From Dillenia suffruticosa (lineage: Eukaryota; Streptophyta; Magnoliopsida; Dilleniales; Dilleniaceae), in NCBI GenBank assembly GCA_033439265.1, contig JAVTVX010000027.1, forward strand, positions 9,439,001-9,503,000: a DNA stretch of 64,000 nucleotides, written 5' to 3'. The notes below the pieces were generated by a model that worked only from the letters and a program-made list of their open reading frames with translations, had not been told where the DNA came from and ran no database searches. A program made the position numbers and the translations under genes. Each line of letters starts with the position of its first letter. Position 1 is the stretch's first letter. Below are positions 33,737 to 46,500 of this stretch, one piece after another.

Positions 33737-34990
33737 TCTTACTTTTAAGATTCTTATAGCACTCTTATTTGGCTCGTATAGCAGTTTGGATTTTCTCATT
33801 CTACCACCATGACTTCTTGTCTATTGAAACCCGATCTCTAGATACGTCAAGAATCTCTCTACCTATATTCTTAATATTATTAGACATTTCTACGCACATA
33901 GTTTCCAAATCATCATTATCAGATCACATTGCTATTTGAATTAATTTGTCTCTAAAAGTTATTACTTTTTTTATTTCAGTTTCTACCACTTAATTCTTGG
34001 TTCCACTAATGGACGATATTCCTTTTGCCTTTTAGGTACACGCACATCTACAAGTAAAAGGCTACGTTGAGTTGCTATACTCCTATCTGGTATAACTTAG
34101 CAATCCTTATAGGTCATTGTGTCACTCTTCTTATGAGAAAGAAATCTATTAAGCTGGCATTCGTCTCACTTCTATATATAACTATATGCGATTCCCTTTT
34201 CTTTAAAAAAATATTTATGAGTATCGAGTCAAATGCTATGACAAATTCTAAAATGGTATATCTTATCTCATTTCTACTACTAAAGTTAAAGTTTCCATAT
34301 ACGATTTCAAATCTCTCTTTATCTCTCCTACATGTCCATTTAATTTTCCTCCAATAAATAATTTTTCCTTACTAGATATGTCTTGTATAAATTCATTTAA
34401 ATCTTTCCAAAATTGTTTTTTACTAATTGCATCTATACTTATTTGGGGCACATAAATACTGACTATATTAATTATATTTTTTTCACTAACTAACTCGACA
34501 AGTAAGATTCTATCTCCCTTTCTTTTTATCTAACTACATTCTCACGCAAGTTCTTATGGATAATTATTTTTATCTCATTTCTAGTTCTATTCCTACTTGT
34601 GTACCAAAGTTTGTGACCATAAGACTATTAGTTTAGCTTTCTACTCCACCCACTTAATCTCTTGAAGACACATAATATTAATATTTTTTATTCATTATTT
34701 CTCATATCTCTCCAAACTTGTTGGTCAAGGATTCTATGTTTCAAGTGGGTAAACGAATCCTATCCTCATGGACTAACTTCTTTATCGGCACCCGTCTGCA
34801 TAAATACAGAAACCCTTACCTATTTGACACCATATCCAGGAGGCGATGTGGCGCGTCATTTCTGGGGGATGCCCTAGAGTAGTTTTTCTTTTTCTTATAT
34901 TTGTCTCTCATTTTTATATTTTGACAAGGTATTTTGTTAACTTGTCGTTACTCTACTCCTATATCCAGATTTAGGACCGATCGTGACGGA
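33737..34990 (-). pseudogene. RTE LINE copy 2: apurinic-like endonuclease half (decayed)
   Basis: Minus strand. Near 34650-34680 the frame reads INIMCLQEIKWVE, the LQETKW block of LINE endonucleases. 34263-34451 reads MPQISIDAISKKQFWKDLNE, then KLFIGGKLNGHVG, the GDFNGH-type motif with its aspartate changed to lysine. Further sequence to about 33750 includes a DHRVL-like remnant. Stops are frequent. It should nick target DNA in an active element; here it is dead. The part before 34650 is 5' leader and start region. Confidence 0.7.
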
Positions 34991-36200
34991 GTTTTTCAAA
35001 TAATAATATATGAAACAAAATAAAAATAAACTAAATAAACTAACTATGATAAAAATTTAACATATTTTAAATTTTAATAACTTTAAATTCATAATATAAT
35101 TTAAGATTCGAGGTTGGATTTGGCTTTTCTGGCAAGATTGGGGCCTACAGGGGACAAATCTGATCTGGAGTTGACTATCGGGAGGAAGACGAGAGAGAAT
35201 GAGACGAAAAATTAGGGGGACAAATTTGGGGTATGGGCCGATTAAAGAGAAGTAGAGAGAGTGTGGGATCAAGGAAGAAAGAAGTATAACCTGAGGGGGA
35301 GAGAGAGAGGGGGGGAATCATGTACTTGAGAGCACATACATGAGAAGCCATGTACCGTCAATTACCGGCGATGATCGGCGGCTGTGGTGACAACAAGGGA
35401 GACGAGCACGCTGGGTTGTGTTGAGCGATCGAGCGATCGAGCGATCGAGCAAGAGAGAGAGAAAGAGAAAGAGAGAGAGAGAGATCAACAGATGTTATAA
35501 ATATATATATATATACCTAAAAGTAAACTAGTTAATGATATTATATACACAAAAGAGAAAAAAAAAATAAGCATAAAAATAATTAGTTATAGATAATTAC
35601 ATACATAAATAAATTTAGTTAATGTAATATTGTTAAAATATTAAGCATTTATTGATATTATTCGAGGTATGACTAAAGAAAATTAAGAATTTATGAAATG
35701 CAAAACTATGTTGTTACTCTTTATAATTCAAAAGAGAATACAAATTTGTAATAACATTTTTGTCTTTTAACATACACACACAAATAGATAAGCAAAGAAT
35801 TAAATTTTTTTAAGTAAAAATCAATTGTGAATATTACTAATTTAGAATTAATATTTGTTTAATAAACTAGTTTCCTAGTATACTTCTTGTGCTTTCCTAG
35901 TACACTTGATAAACATATTTGTTTTGTGACACTATTGTGAATATATTTGTTTAATAGAAAATCTCAATTTGCTTTACTTTATTATTAATTTTTATTTAAT
36001 ATTTTTAAAAACTCTAAACCCTATTCACTTAATTTTGCCCTAATTTTGTCCTTATTTTTCCCTAATTTCACCATAATTTTATTCTAATTATAACATGACA
36101 ATATGAATAAACCCTAATTTAATCTAAATTTAAGCTAATTTCACTTTAATTTTGTCCTAATTTTTCGTTGTCCTAAACCCTAATTATGTATGGATATTAA
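34991..36200. other. Purine-rich and AT-rich DNA, no gene seen
   Basis: Purine-rich block 35270-35485 with four tandem GAGCGATC-type octamers (about 35423-35450) followed by (GA)n. Then AT-rich DNA with repeated CCTAATTT words (36015-36180). The open frame at 35057-35272 has no recognisable homology. Confidence 0.4.
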
Positions 36201-36210
36201 AAAACACTAA

Positions 36211-36583
36211 ATAATACATCAATGGTTGCACAAAAAGAAGGAACATACCTTGGCCCGAAAATGGAGTTCACAGTGAAAAGAGAGAGCGTAGAGAGAATAA
36301 AGAAAGAGAGAATGGAGAAAGCAGAAGAACTCACCTCCAGCACGTTCCTTCGATAGTGGGGTAGAATAGCAGCGTTTGTTTCAATTGGGATCTTCCGTTT
36401 CAACGACAATAGCGAATGGAGAAAACAACAAAGAGAAAGGAGAGAAGAGAGAGAGGGGTAAGTCAGGTCTAGAGTTTTAAAAGGCCCTCCCGATGTATTT
36501 CTCTAAAATATTGGGAAAGTCTTTGCATATGTCAATATTTTTAAATAAAAATATTAGCATATGTATAAAAACGTCAGCATCTG

Positions 36584-36615
<32 letters not shown>

Positions 36616-37560
36616 AAAAGGATTTCCCGACATTTAGAAGAAACGTTGACATGTGTAGAAGATCGTGAGGTAGAAAATGGGGAAAATGGATATCAAGAAA
36701 AGTAAATGATACATCAATGGTTGTAGAAAATAGGGGAACTTATATTGGCCAAAAATGGATTTCACAATGAGAGAGAGCAGAAGAGCGAATGGAGAAGGGA
36801 GAATGGAGAAAACAGAACAACTTACCTCTGACACCTTCCTCGACTGTGAGGCAGAGCAACGGTGTCTATTTCAGCTGGGATCTTTGGCTTCGGTGGCAAC
36901 GGCGAATGGAGAAAGTAGCAAAGGGAAAAGAGAGAAGAGAAATGAAGTCAAGTCTAGGGTTTGAAAAGGCCCCCTCGATGTTTTTCTCAAAAATATCGAC
37001 AAAGTTTTTGTATATGCAAACATTTTAAATAAAAATATTGGCATATGCATACTCTCTCTGTAAATGGATTTCTTGATAATTAGAAGAAATGTTAGCATAT
37101 GCAGAAGATAGTGGGGGTAGAAATAGAGAAAATGAATATTAAAAAATAGTAAATAGTATATCAATGATTGTAGAAAATGGAGAAACCTACCTTGGTCGAA
37201 CATGGAGTTCGCAGTGAGGAGAAAGAACAGAAGAGTGAATGGAGAACAAAGAAGAACTTACTACTAGCATGTCCTTCAATGGTGGGGCATAACAACGGCA
37301 TCTGTTTCAACCCAGATCTTCGGCTTTAGTGGTGGTAGTGAATGGAGAAAGCAGTAGAGAGAAATGAGAGAAAAGAGAGAAGAGGAAAGAAGTCATGTCT
37401 AGGATTCAAAAAAGCCCTCCTAACGTGAAAGCATCGGGAAAGTCTTTGCATTGCCGATGTTTTTAACTAAAACCATGGGCATATGCATAAAAGCGTCAAC
37501 ATATGCACACTCTTTCTCTTGCTAAAAAGATTTCCCGATATTTAGAAGAAAGGTTGGGAA
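36211..37560. repeat. Three tandem copies of a 0.44-0.49 kb unit in the CACTA-like flank
   Basis: Units begin with ATACATCAATGGTTG-like words at about 36212, 36707 and 37151. Each carries a purine-rich GAATGGAGAAA stretch, a TTCCTTCGATAGTGGGG-like line, then CCGATGTTTTTCTC and CATATGC words and (in two units) a CT-rich microsatellite. Periods are about 495 and 444 bp. It looks like multiplied promoter/5' sequence of the leftward transposase, but no gene can be read from it. Confidence 0.7.
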
Positions 37561-37870
37561 ATCTCCCTTTCTCTCTCTCTCATAGTTTCCTAATGTTTAT
37601 GCTAAACATTAATAGATATGTTTTGCCTACAAAAGAAATGTCAAAAAAATGAAAGCTTTTGCGATATTTCTGTTAATACATTGATAAAAAATTCTCGTTA
37701 TTGTCAATTTTTTCATTAAAACTATTTTTCTTAATATTTTAACTCTAAAATGTTACAGAAAATTGATATTGTTGATATTTTTGTTTATAAATATCAGGAA
37801 AGAAAAATAGAGACGACGTATGTTTTAAACATCGGAAAAAGGCCGTTGGAAAAAATCTTATTTCTTTTAA

Positions 37871-38880
37871 CCGAAGGTTTGACGTGATGCTCATCTACAT
37901 TTTGTCAAACTTTCCTCGTAGATTCTCGTCTATTTCCTTTGATGACAGTTGACCCAATCTACACCTCAATTGCAATAATACATACATCCATGAATGATAA
38001 CAAATTTATGACCCCACCCCACAATATAAAGGGCCTTCTCTTTTGGTACCAATTTTTTCAACGCCCCCACGTGATATTCACTCCAAATTAGCTAAGGGCC
38101 CCCAATGACTAAGAAACTACTTAGCGTCACCCATGGACAGCGGCTTCTTGCATGTAAAAGACAAGCACCCACCTAACAATACTCGCACACTGGGTCTTCC
38201 CCCAACAAAAGGGTGAACTAAGGTAGTTTGATTACCCCGAATAAATATATATTTATATGAAATTTAAATAATAACTTATAAAAGATTATACTTTAGATTT
38301 TAGATTATGAGAGAAAATCTTAATAAAAGTGAGTTTTCAAGCCCAAAATTCATGATGAAGAGATGGTCGTGTAGACATCCAACAGGTACACGATTACATT
38401 TTTATTTTTTTTATTATATAAAAATCATAAAAATCATAAAAATCATAAAAATCATGAATTACGTTTAATTGATATAATAATACTCTTTTTTTATTTTACA
38501 TAATTTAAATTATATGGAGGGATACGGTAAAAGATTATTTGGATAAGTTTTAAATCCTCATTTTCCATTATCAACCTTATTTTTGGTTGCACTGTAGATT
38601 CACAATTAAAAATAATAATTGAAGTTTAAAAGAAAAAGAGAAAAATTGTAATTAAAAATACTGTTGAAGATGCAAATAATGAAAAATTGAAGGATATCAG
38701 GAAGTGATGGGGGACGTGGGCACCACGCCGACCGCGAGGAAGACCTTGACAGCCGGCGTCAATTACAAAATAAATAGAGGAAAATAGATGGGCAGCCGTC
38801 ACCTCTGACCCTTTCAAGCCTAACTCCACTTTATATTTTTGAGGAAGGAAAATGTAAGGTAACAACTAGTGCTAACAAAA
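37871..38880. other. Intergenic region upstream of the galactosyltransferase gene
   Basis: No coding frame. 38423-38455 has four tandem AAAAATCAT-type units. A TATA-like TTATATTTTT at 38830-38839 lies about 45 bp before the ATG, which would leave a short leader; this is only suggestive. Confidence 0.4.
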
Positions 38881-41443
38881 ATGAAAAACAAAAGTAATGT
38901 TGGAGGGATCTGGAAGGTCTCTTCTTCCTCATTGGTCATCATTCTCTGCATCTCTTCCTTTGCTTTTGGAACCCTATTCACTGACAGGTTTTTCTATATC
39001 TCTCTCTCTCTCTATACAGATCACAAAGTTCATTGATGTATTTTGAAAAATTAATCGTTGCATAGGATATGGGCACGCTTTGAAACCAACAAACAGATTA
39101 TATCTCACAGGCGAGCCGAACAAGAATTACGGTTTATCTCTGAGGACTCCGGGGTGAGTTCTGACACCCCCACAGATTAGTAATTAATTTTGCTTTTTAG
39201 AGAAACAGTCGCCTCTGTTGTTCATCAAAACCATCCTTCTGTTTTCAGTTGGTTAAACAAGAAAAGGACATATTGGGTGGAGTTGTAAAAACCCAGCATG
39301 CCATCCAGTAAGTGCGCGCTTTTTCCTCTTATATATATTATATGAATAGGGAGTGAACCCAAGGCCAATGGTGAGGCCAGAAATTTGTATTAGGGGATGT
39401 AGTACAAGATACAAAGGGCAGAAAGGTGGAGGGACAGAGGTTATTGGAACAGAAGTAATTTAAAAGATTTAACAGCATTTTTAAGACTTTTGGCATTTGC
39501 CCTGCATCTGATTTGGCCTGAGCTGCTGAAGAAACTTTCATTGATATGGAGCGTTGTCAGGTCTTTGCAGAAGACTATTTCAACACTTGAAAAGGAAGTA
39601 GCAGCGGCACGAAGTTCTCAGCATGTCACTAGCCTACAGAAAGGGATGAATTCGCCCATATTTGGGAAATCAAGGAAGAAGGCGTTTGCAGTCATTGGAA
39701 TAAATACGTCTTTTAGCAGCAGAAGAAGGCGGGATTCCATCAGGATGACCTGGATGCCTCAAGGTAATGCCTCTGCCTACCATAAATTGCAACATATATA
39801 TACATATATCTGCAATGCTTATAATGCATAGCCCATTTTTTCTGAAATTGCTGTAGGAGAAAAACTACTTCAACTTGAAAAGGAGAAGGGTATCATCGTC
39901 AGGTTCATGATTGGTCATAGGTATATCCTTGCTTATGTTGAATCTAAGAAAACAAATGCTAATTAGTATTGCCAGTCAAAGTGAACAAGTTTCCATTCAA
40001 GGCAGACTAGTTTCTTCTTTAAGCAGAAGAAAGGCTGCAATGTCATGGGGAAATATATGTTCTTAAAAATCCATCAAGGGAGGGGTTTTTTTGGTCATCA
40101 TTGAATGAATGTGGCATTTAACAATTGTCTTTATTTATTGACATAGTGCAACATCAAACAGTATATTGGATAAAGCTATTGATTCAGAAGATGCTCAGCA
40201 TAAAGACTTTCTGAGGCTTGTAAGCACACAAAACACTGAACCTTACTAGAATGATTCACATTGAACACCTCAATTAAAACAAGGTTTGATAAATTTTCTG
40301 CAGGAACATGTTGAAGGGTATCACGAGTTAACTGCGAAGACCAAAACTTTCTTTGCCACTGCAGTCTCCCAATGGGATGCTGATTTTTATGTCAAAGTGG
40401 ATGATGATGTTCATGTCAATTTGGGTATATTCTCCCACACACTCTCTCTCTCTCTCTCTCAATAAATAGGAAAAAGAATTGATAATCTTCTTGGGTTGAG
40501 GTTGCAGGGATGTTAGGTGAAACTCTTGCTCGACACCGGTCAAGGCCCAGAGTTTACATAGGATGTATGAAATCTGGGCCAGTTCTTTCTAACAAGTAAT
40601 TTTCATTGAATTCAGTTTCTATTTTTCCCTGTCAGATTGCAGAGTTTAATACTTAATATGCTTATACATATGTCAGGAATGTTAAGTATCATGAGCCCGA
40701 ATATCTAAGATTTGGAGATGAGGGGAATCACTATTTTCGTCATGCAACTGGGCAGATTTACGCAATCTCAAAGGACTTGGCTTCCTATATCTACCTTAAC
40801 CAGTAAGTAAGATGAGTGTCATAAAAGAACCTAGTCTACTAAACTGATATTGACATTTATGTTTGTTGTGTTTTCTTGTATGTATTAGGAACATACTACA
40901 TAAGTATGCCAATGAAGATGTTTCACTTGGAGCCTGGTTTCTTGGTCTTGAAATCAAACAGATCGACGATCGAGGCATGTGCTGTGGCACTCCACCTGGT
41001 ATTGTACTTTCCATACCAAAACCATCCTTATCTCAATGAGTAATGCTAGATGGACTTGACAAAATCTTCACATCAGTATATTTTGGAAAACTTTTAATCA
41101 AATATTTATTATAGTTAAAACACGCAAATAATTTAATTAAAAATTGATCAACACATGTTGATGTAAATCGTCATGTAACATTTGATCCTTTTGATTATTA
41201 TTTATTTGATTTATCTAACATTATTGTATATGATGAAACTGCAATTGACCGTACTAATCAAAAGACTGCAATTTGTTTACGTTGATTTGGGCAGATTGTG
41301 AATTGAAAGCAGCGGCTGGTAATGTGTGTGTAGCATCATTTGATTGGAGCTGCAGTGGAATTTGCAAATCTGTTGAGAAAATTAAAGATGTTCATGCAAA
41401 GTGCAGAGAAAGTGATGATGCCATTTGGAGTGCTGTCTTCTAA
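38881..41443 (+). CDS. Beta-1,3-galactosyltransferase, GT31 family (B3GALT7/8-like)
   Basis: Predicted Golgi type II membrane enzyme transferring galactose in beta-1,3 linkage onto glycoprotein or arabinogalactan acceptors; the exact acceptor is unknown. Exons: 38881-38987, 39066-39153, 39249-39307, 39561-39763, 39857-39920, 40147-40219, 40304-40424, 40508-40595, 40677-40802, 40889-40998 and 41295-41443. All introns are GT-AG and the total is 1188 bp, 395 aa plus stop. Residues about 17-33 form the signal anchor ([19 protein letters not shown]), followed by a DUF4094-like stem ([16 protein letters not shown]). GT31 blocks: [36 protein letters not shown], the metal-binding DDD in [26 protein letters not shown]-type [35 protein letters not shown], and C-terminal [12 protein letters not shown]. 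Appears intact. Which Arabidopsis paralogue is closest was not tested. Confidence 0.95.
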
Positions 41444-42738
41444 TTTAACCATGCAAACATCATTTTACGAAAAAGCCACTTCTCCAAACAAGCTTAACAA
41501 AATCTGATGCTTTTATTCTACACATACATACTAGAGTAGGCAGAGAAGATCATTAGGAAACCGGGCAGGATGGCCTGCACCCTTTCCCTCCTTTTGGATT
41601 ATGTTAGTACAATCTATCAACATTTTTGCTCAATTGATTAAGTTTTGCTAGCTCAATGGCCCATTTCATAATATATGACACAATTCAATTTTGGGTGAGC
41701 TTGGGTTGACTCATTTTACATTGAGTTGTGCCCAAATTAAGGTCATATGGGCCCAACAAAGAAGATAGTATGTTTTTTTTTTAAATCACTGATATCTGAT
41801 AATCATTTTGAATGTAAATAAATTTAATTCGAACCAGATCAGTGAGAAGTGAGTGTTGTGACAAAAGCTTGTGTTGTCATATTCATGTGAGGCAATGGGA
41901 AATGAGTATTGTGACAAAAGCTTATGTTGTCATATTCATGCGAGGCAATGGGAAAGAGAAACAATTCATTTCAGTTGAAAATTGCCCCTTCTTGATGATA
42001 AAACTTCTCCATAAACTTTCAAGGAATAAAGATTGTGTTTGTTTCTAGGAAAGGAAAACAACATTGAAAGCAATCGATCTCTTGATATCATAGAATGAAG
42101 ACACCAATTTGAATTAGTTTAACAATTTTTAATTTTTTTTTTACATGTCATTATTTACGTTGAAAAAGTAAATTTTAAATTATTTTGTAATTAGAATACT
42201 CTATTTTTAACTTATGAGACAAAAGAAAAACAAAAAGAAAATTGAATATTCGCAATAAAACGATGAAATTCTGGCAACAAGACCACCCCAAAGAATCGCC
42301 AAATCTTTAACACCTGAAGGCTTTTATCGACTTCCAACACCACCAACACCTTAGGTTTGTTGCACAAGTTTACTAAAATGATGGTTAAGAACAATGAAGG
42401 CAGTAGAGAGGAAGACGTTATAATTACGAATTTTGAGACTAGTCTCTTGCCAGATGGTGAAGTTTGGCAGCCACGACCACGTGCTTTTTCCTTGTTTTCT
42501 GGCCACCACTCCAGGTGCCAGTGACAGTGCCTTAGTATTGAAAAAACCACTAGCGTCAGTCCCATTGTTTTAACGCCCTTAAATACTCTCAAAGCCCCCC
42601 AAGACACTCTTGCTTGTTTATATCATCCTTCTCGGCCACAATCCCTACTTCCAAACCTAGCCACCCCACCCCCCCTTCTAATCTGTATCTATCTCTTTCT
42701 AGTCCCAAGAAGAAGGAGAAGAAGAAAAGGAAGAGAAG
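41444..42738. other. Intergenic region between galactosyltransferase and inhibitor genes
   Basis: Contains a 53 bp tandem duplication (41850-41902 and 41903-41955; four differences by eye, including GTGTTGTG/GTATTGTG). Otherwise no gene. The last 100 bp before 42739 are CT- then GA-rich, as expected for a plant 5' leader, with TTAAATACT near 42580 as a weak TATA-like word. Confidence 0.45.
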
Positions 42739-43049
42739 ATGGAGCTTCAGTGTACAGGTAACTTCTTTTTTTTTTTAATTAATTTCATTTTCTTTGTTTT
42801 CTTTATGTAATAATGGTATTGTCATGATCTTGTTTGACGGTGGGTGCAGGAAAGCTGAAGTGGCCAGAGTTGTTGGGAGCGGAAGCGGAAGTGGCAAAGG
42901 AAGTGATTGAGAGAGAGAATCCTAATGTGACAGTGAGGATGGTGAAAGAAGGTCGGTACGTGACTCATGACTACCGCTGCGACCGTGTTTGGCTCTGGAC
43001 TACCCAAGGCTCTACTGGCGTTGTTGTCCAGGTCCCTATGGTCGGCTAA
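42739..43049 (+). CDS. Potato inhibitor I family serine protease inhibitor
   Basis: A small defence-type protein expected to block serine proteases by substrate-like binding of an exposed loop. Exons 42739-42757 and 42850-43049 (GT-AG) give 72 aa. Family features: the N-terminal WPELLG at residues 11-16, IERENPNV at 26-33, and the DYRCDRVWLW core. The C-terminus VPMVG matches the family ending. No signal peptide, so probably cytosolic or vacuolar by another route. By alignment with barley CI-2 the reactive bond falls at His46-Asp47 (YVTH-DYR). Histidine at P1 is unusual; Met, Leu or Ala are common there. One cysteine pair (5 and 50) could form the disulfide seen in some members. The first exon is only 19 bp. 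Confidence 0.9.
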
Positions 43050-43598
43050 TCCCCCTATCCCCTTTTCACCTTCCTGATATGTAAAGTTTTCTCCCAATGC
43101 GCACAAGAAACAAATCAAAATTCTGTCTGTCTGTCTGTCTCTCATGGATAATTTAGAAAATTTCCTTGTAATGGCACAAGTTCCTGAATATGATAAGTAG
43201 CAGCTCAGTGTTTCTTCTTTCTCATAACACTTTCCAAAACTGATTAAAGCACTCTCGTCTAATCTTATAATACAACAACAAACCATCTATTATCATCGTT
43301 CATACAATAATGGCACGAACAGGTCAAGGGGCAAAAAAAAAGAGAAAAACGGATTTTCTTTTCTTTTCTTGTATTACTATACAACCACCAACCTCGACAA
43401 ATCTCTTGTATGAACCAAAGTCTCTTTCCCAACCAGATCTATTCTCCACAGCTGATTTTGCTTAATCTATAAGCCAAATTACTACACCCTCGTTTCAGAC
43501 CCCCAGGAGATTATGAGGCATTGATGCAGCGTGTAAGCGTGATTAAAGGAGTGGCATCAGCAAGACATCCTGTGTCATTCGTTGAGCATTTGTAGTGA
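43050..43598. other. Convergent intergenic region between inhibitor and MACPF genes
   Basis: Holds both 3' ends and no coding frame. (CTGT)n at 43123-43140. No perfect AATAAA polyadenylation signal is obvious for either gene. Confidence 0.5.
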
Positions 43599-46500
43599 TC
43601 ATGGCACATATTCATCAGGCTCAATAGCAGTCAACAGAGAATACTTGACTCTCAGAGAAATCCTACCCTTGTCAACAATAAGCCTAGCCCCAGATACTAC
43701 CCAGTACCCAGGAGGGTCTTGCGGCCCCCTAGTCATCTCTGTTGTGTCAACAAACCTTAGAAGTTTCTGTGATTGTGCTGGAACCGGTGGCCCATCAGGA
43801 TACAGAGCAGAGTTCACATTCACATCAGATGGTTTCGGAGGAGGTTTCTCCGACGTTGAAAATCTAGTACTGATTGAGGAAATGATTCCGGATTTCTGGA
43901 CCAATACTGGGGAGCCATCCCACTCAGGTTTCTTCACAGTTGTGGCACCAACTACTTTAGAAAACTTAAGGCGTAAGAAAAGAACATTCTTCATGCTGGA
44001 TTCTTTAACCTCAAAGTAGGCCCCAGTGACTATGGAAGTATCTTCATCAGACTCCACAGGAACTGTGCAGACATGCGAGAAGTTCTTCCACTGGACCTTC
44101 TCAAAGTACCTTCGATCTTCAGACTCACGAGACATGTTACTCCTTAGTTCATCCTGTAATTTGAAGGAATCTGGCAGTGAAGAAAGGTGCTGCAAATGGA
44201 TTGCCAAGCAATTACTTTTTTTCCCTTCTAAATATAGCCGGAGCCCGGTAACTGGCCTCTTGCCTACATCAACCTGGCACAAATTTAATCAGTTAGGTCC
44301 TTCTTGAGCATCCTTTGAAATTAAGTGATTCAAATAAATAGACAAACAGTTTAAGAGTTCTAACTTGTGTTGACATAATACAACACAAGAGTTTAATAAA
44401 TTAGCTCTTTCTACATTACCTAAGTGCAAGCTTGGTTTAGTACAAAGTTAAGCCAGATTTCAACAACTCACTAGTACATGTTTAATCAATTTTTCTTTTT
44501 TCTTTTTTTTTTTTTTTTGTTTTCCGGGAGGGGGGGGGGCAGGGGAAGGTATGCTGCTTTCGAATCATTCAATGCACTACTTACAATGCTATAACCGTAT
44601 CTGGATTTCTTCATCACAAAAAACTACCTACTTATGCCCACACTAGTTTTAAAGATGCGCCCTTGAAGAGCCAACTTGTGGCGATTCATGAACCTATAAA
44701 TAAGACCGCTCAGTAGCCTAGAAGAGTTGAGCTTTCGAATCATTCAGGTAGCTTTTCAATCACATAACTAAACTTGAGTGAAGCCCACCGTTCCACAAAG
44801 TGCAATGTTCATTTGCAATGCAAGCATCTTACCGAAACAAATTTTCCTGGATTGTCAAATATTGCTCTAATGAAACCTTAAATGTAGGAGTTGCCAAATT
44901 ATTGCTCTTACGAAACCTTAAGTGTAAGAGACTTAGTGAAACTTCAGGGCAGGCCGTTGAAAATCCATATACAAGTTATCCGTAAAGATATGAGTGTTAA
45001 GAATTTAGTTGAGTAGACGACTATAGAAAAGAATTAGTGGCGTAGAAGAATCCAAAGTATTATTATTATTATTATTTCTCTTCTCTGATATTGGTCTCTC
45101 AAATGGTCGAATCTAAATTTTTTTTTTAAAATTAAGACTCAGTTTGTAGTTTGGAGTTTTTTGTTGTTGTTGTCGTCAAATTATTGCCCTTACAGAGGGT
45201 ATCTACCATGGCATAACAGCAGCATCCCTAATGATAGGTAACCTATCGCTCTTTGCTTACTTCCTTGCTTCAAGGAACGTAACTCTCTTCCAGTGTCCCT
45301 GATACTATAATTTGGAGCCCTAATGCTCAAGTATCTCTTCTTATAAGTCCTTTTCTCATCATCTTATTTTCCTTGTCCACACTTCAACTTCCCCTTCACC
45401 AAGTTCATTTGGAAAACAAAAGTTCGTGTATTTATGAGATTAATACAAATGATCTATTACAAAATAAAAATGTCCTTTCAAAGCTATCTCACCAGATACT
45501 TGTGTTATGTGTGGAAACAATTCCAGAACTAGAGATCACTTGTTTTTGTATGGCTCCATACTTTGGGAGATGTGAAACCAGCTCTAGATGCTAAATGGGA
45601 TAATCAGCAGGTCTCTCCTAGCAGTCCCCCTGGTCTACTACTGAAAAAATTTAGAGGTTTTGAAAGGCAGAAAGATGCTGCTGCTCGGCTTTGATCTTCA
45701 TTTCGGAGATGTGCTTAGTATTTGGAGGGAGCAATATGCTAGGACTTTTAGAGATCACACTATTGGCCTCTCTCATCTATGGGACAGAATTGTAATCTAT
45801 GGCTTTCTTTTGTCTCATGCTGTAGGAGTCCATTGAGATTACGGTGTAGGGGATTTGAAGGAGTGGGTATATCCATTAGTTTTTGTTGATTTTTGTTTCT
45901 GAAGATTTCCTATCCTCGAGTCTTTTGTATATTCTCTTTTCTATCTTGTACAATTCTTACTGGGGGGTGGGGGGGGGAAGGCATCATCTCTTTAATCATC
46001 CCTGCTTGCTTCACTGTTCTCTTATGCAATATTGATAAGATTACCATGAAGATCTCCTTTAGTCCAACATAGAACTTGTAGGACCTATGAATAGAAAATA
46101 GTGTCGTTACATAAGGACTTAAGGAACATCCTATCACGACCTGGGACCATGAGAGCAGCTTGCAACAAAGAATGTACCAAATTACCTGAGTTGTGTTGAT
46201 ATAAAGTTTGGGACCCATGAAGCTAAACTGTAAAGCTGCTCCAGTTGGCTTCCCTTGAGGACCCAAAGAAAGCTCACCATAAACCGGTGCCCATTGCCTT
46301 GGAACTTGAAACTCTAAAAATTGATTAAGTTCTTCAATTTGTGGTTTGTCTGCAGTCATTAAAAAAATTGGGTGCATGAATACAAAACAGAATATAGATG
46401 TGGAAATGAAAAGCAAAAATCGGGAAATAGCTTCTCCTACGGATTTCTTCAAATACCAAACAGCTTGAGTATGAAACACTCGGAAGGGCATCAAAAGCCA

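Larger units (their letters stand above)
28141..34990 (-). mobile_element. RTE-type LINE (copy 2), near full length but interrupted twice
   Basis: Minus strand. The 3' end with a (TTGTTA)-type tail is at 28141-28160 (seen on the plus strand as ACAATAACAATAACAACAAA), the reverse-transcriptase half runs to 30652, and the endonuclease half lies at 33737-34990. The two halves are separated by a 3.1 kb insertion. A MITE sits inside at 29518-29982. The 5' limit (about 34990) is approximate. Its 3' terminal words match the LINE copies at 10250-10305, 47403-47480 and 45090-45176. Confidence 0.75.
13800..37870 (-). mobile_element. Remains of a second CACTA-type element, heavily interrupted (tentative outline)
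   Basis: Both ends of this interval are rich in CCGATGTTT/AAACATCGG-type words in both orientations (13810-14100 and 36480-37860), like CACTA subterminal fields. Ptta/TnpA-like exon fragments on the minus strand lie between them (14714-15483 and 26248-26912). The rest is filled by the pararetrovirus pair, an RTE LINE and other insertions. I could not find a CACTA terminus at either end, so the limits and even the single-element interpretation are inference. Confidence 0.35.
44274..46185. other. Intron 6 of the MACPF gene, with LINE remnants
   Basis: Contains a poly(T) tract (44497-44519) next to a G-run (44527-44540), a near-duplicate of 38 bp (ATTGCTCTAATGAAACC at 44863 and ATTGCTCTTACGAAACC at 44901), the RTE fragment at about 44912-45176 and an L1-like fragment at about 45420-45900. 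Confidence 0.6.

Noticed and set aside
42822..43286. 154-codon minus-strand frame over the inhibitor gene
   Set aside because: It is the antisense shadow of a clear potato-inhibitor-I gene.
43582..44307. Plus-strand frames over the last MACPF exon
   Set aside because: Antisense shadows; the minus frame carries the family motifs and matching splice phases.
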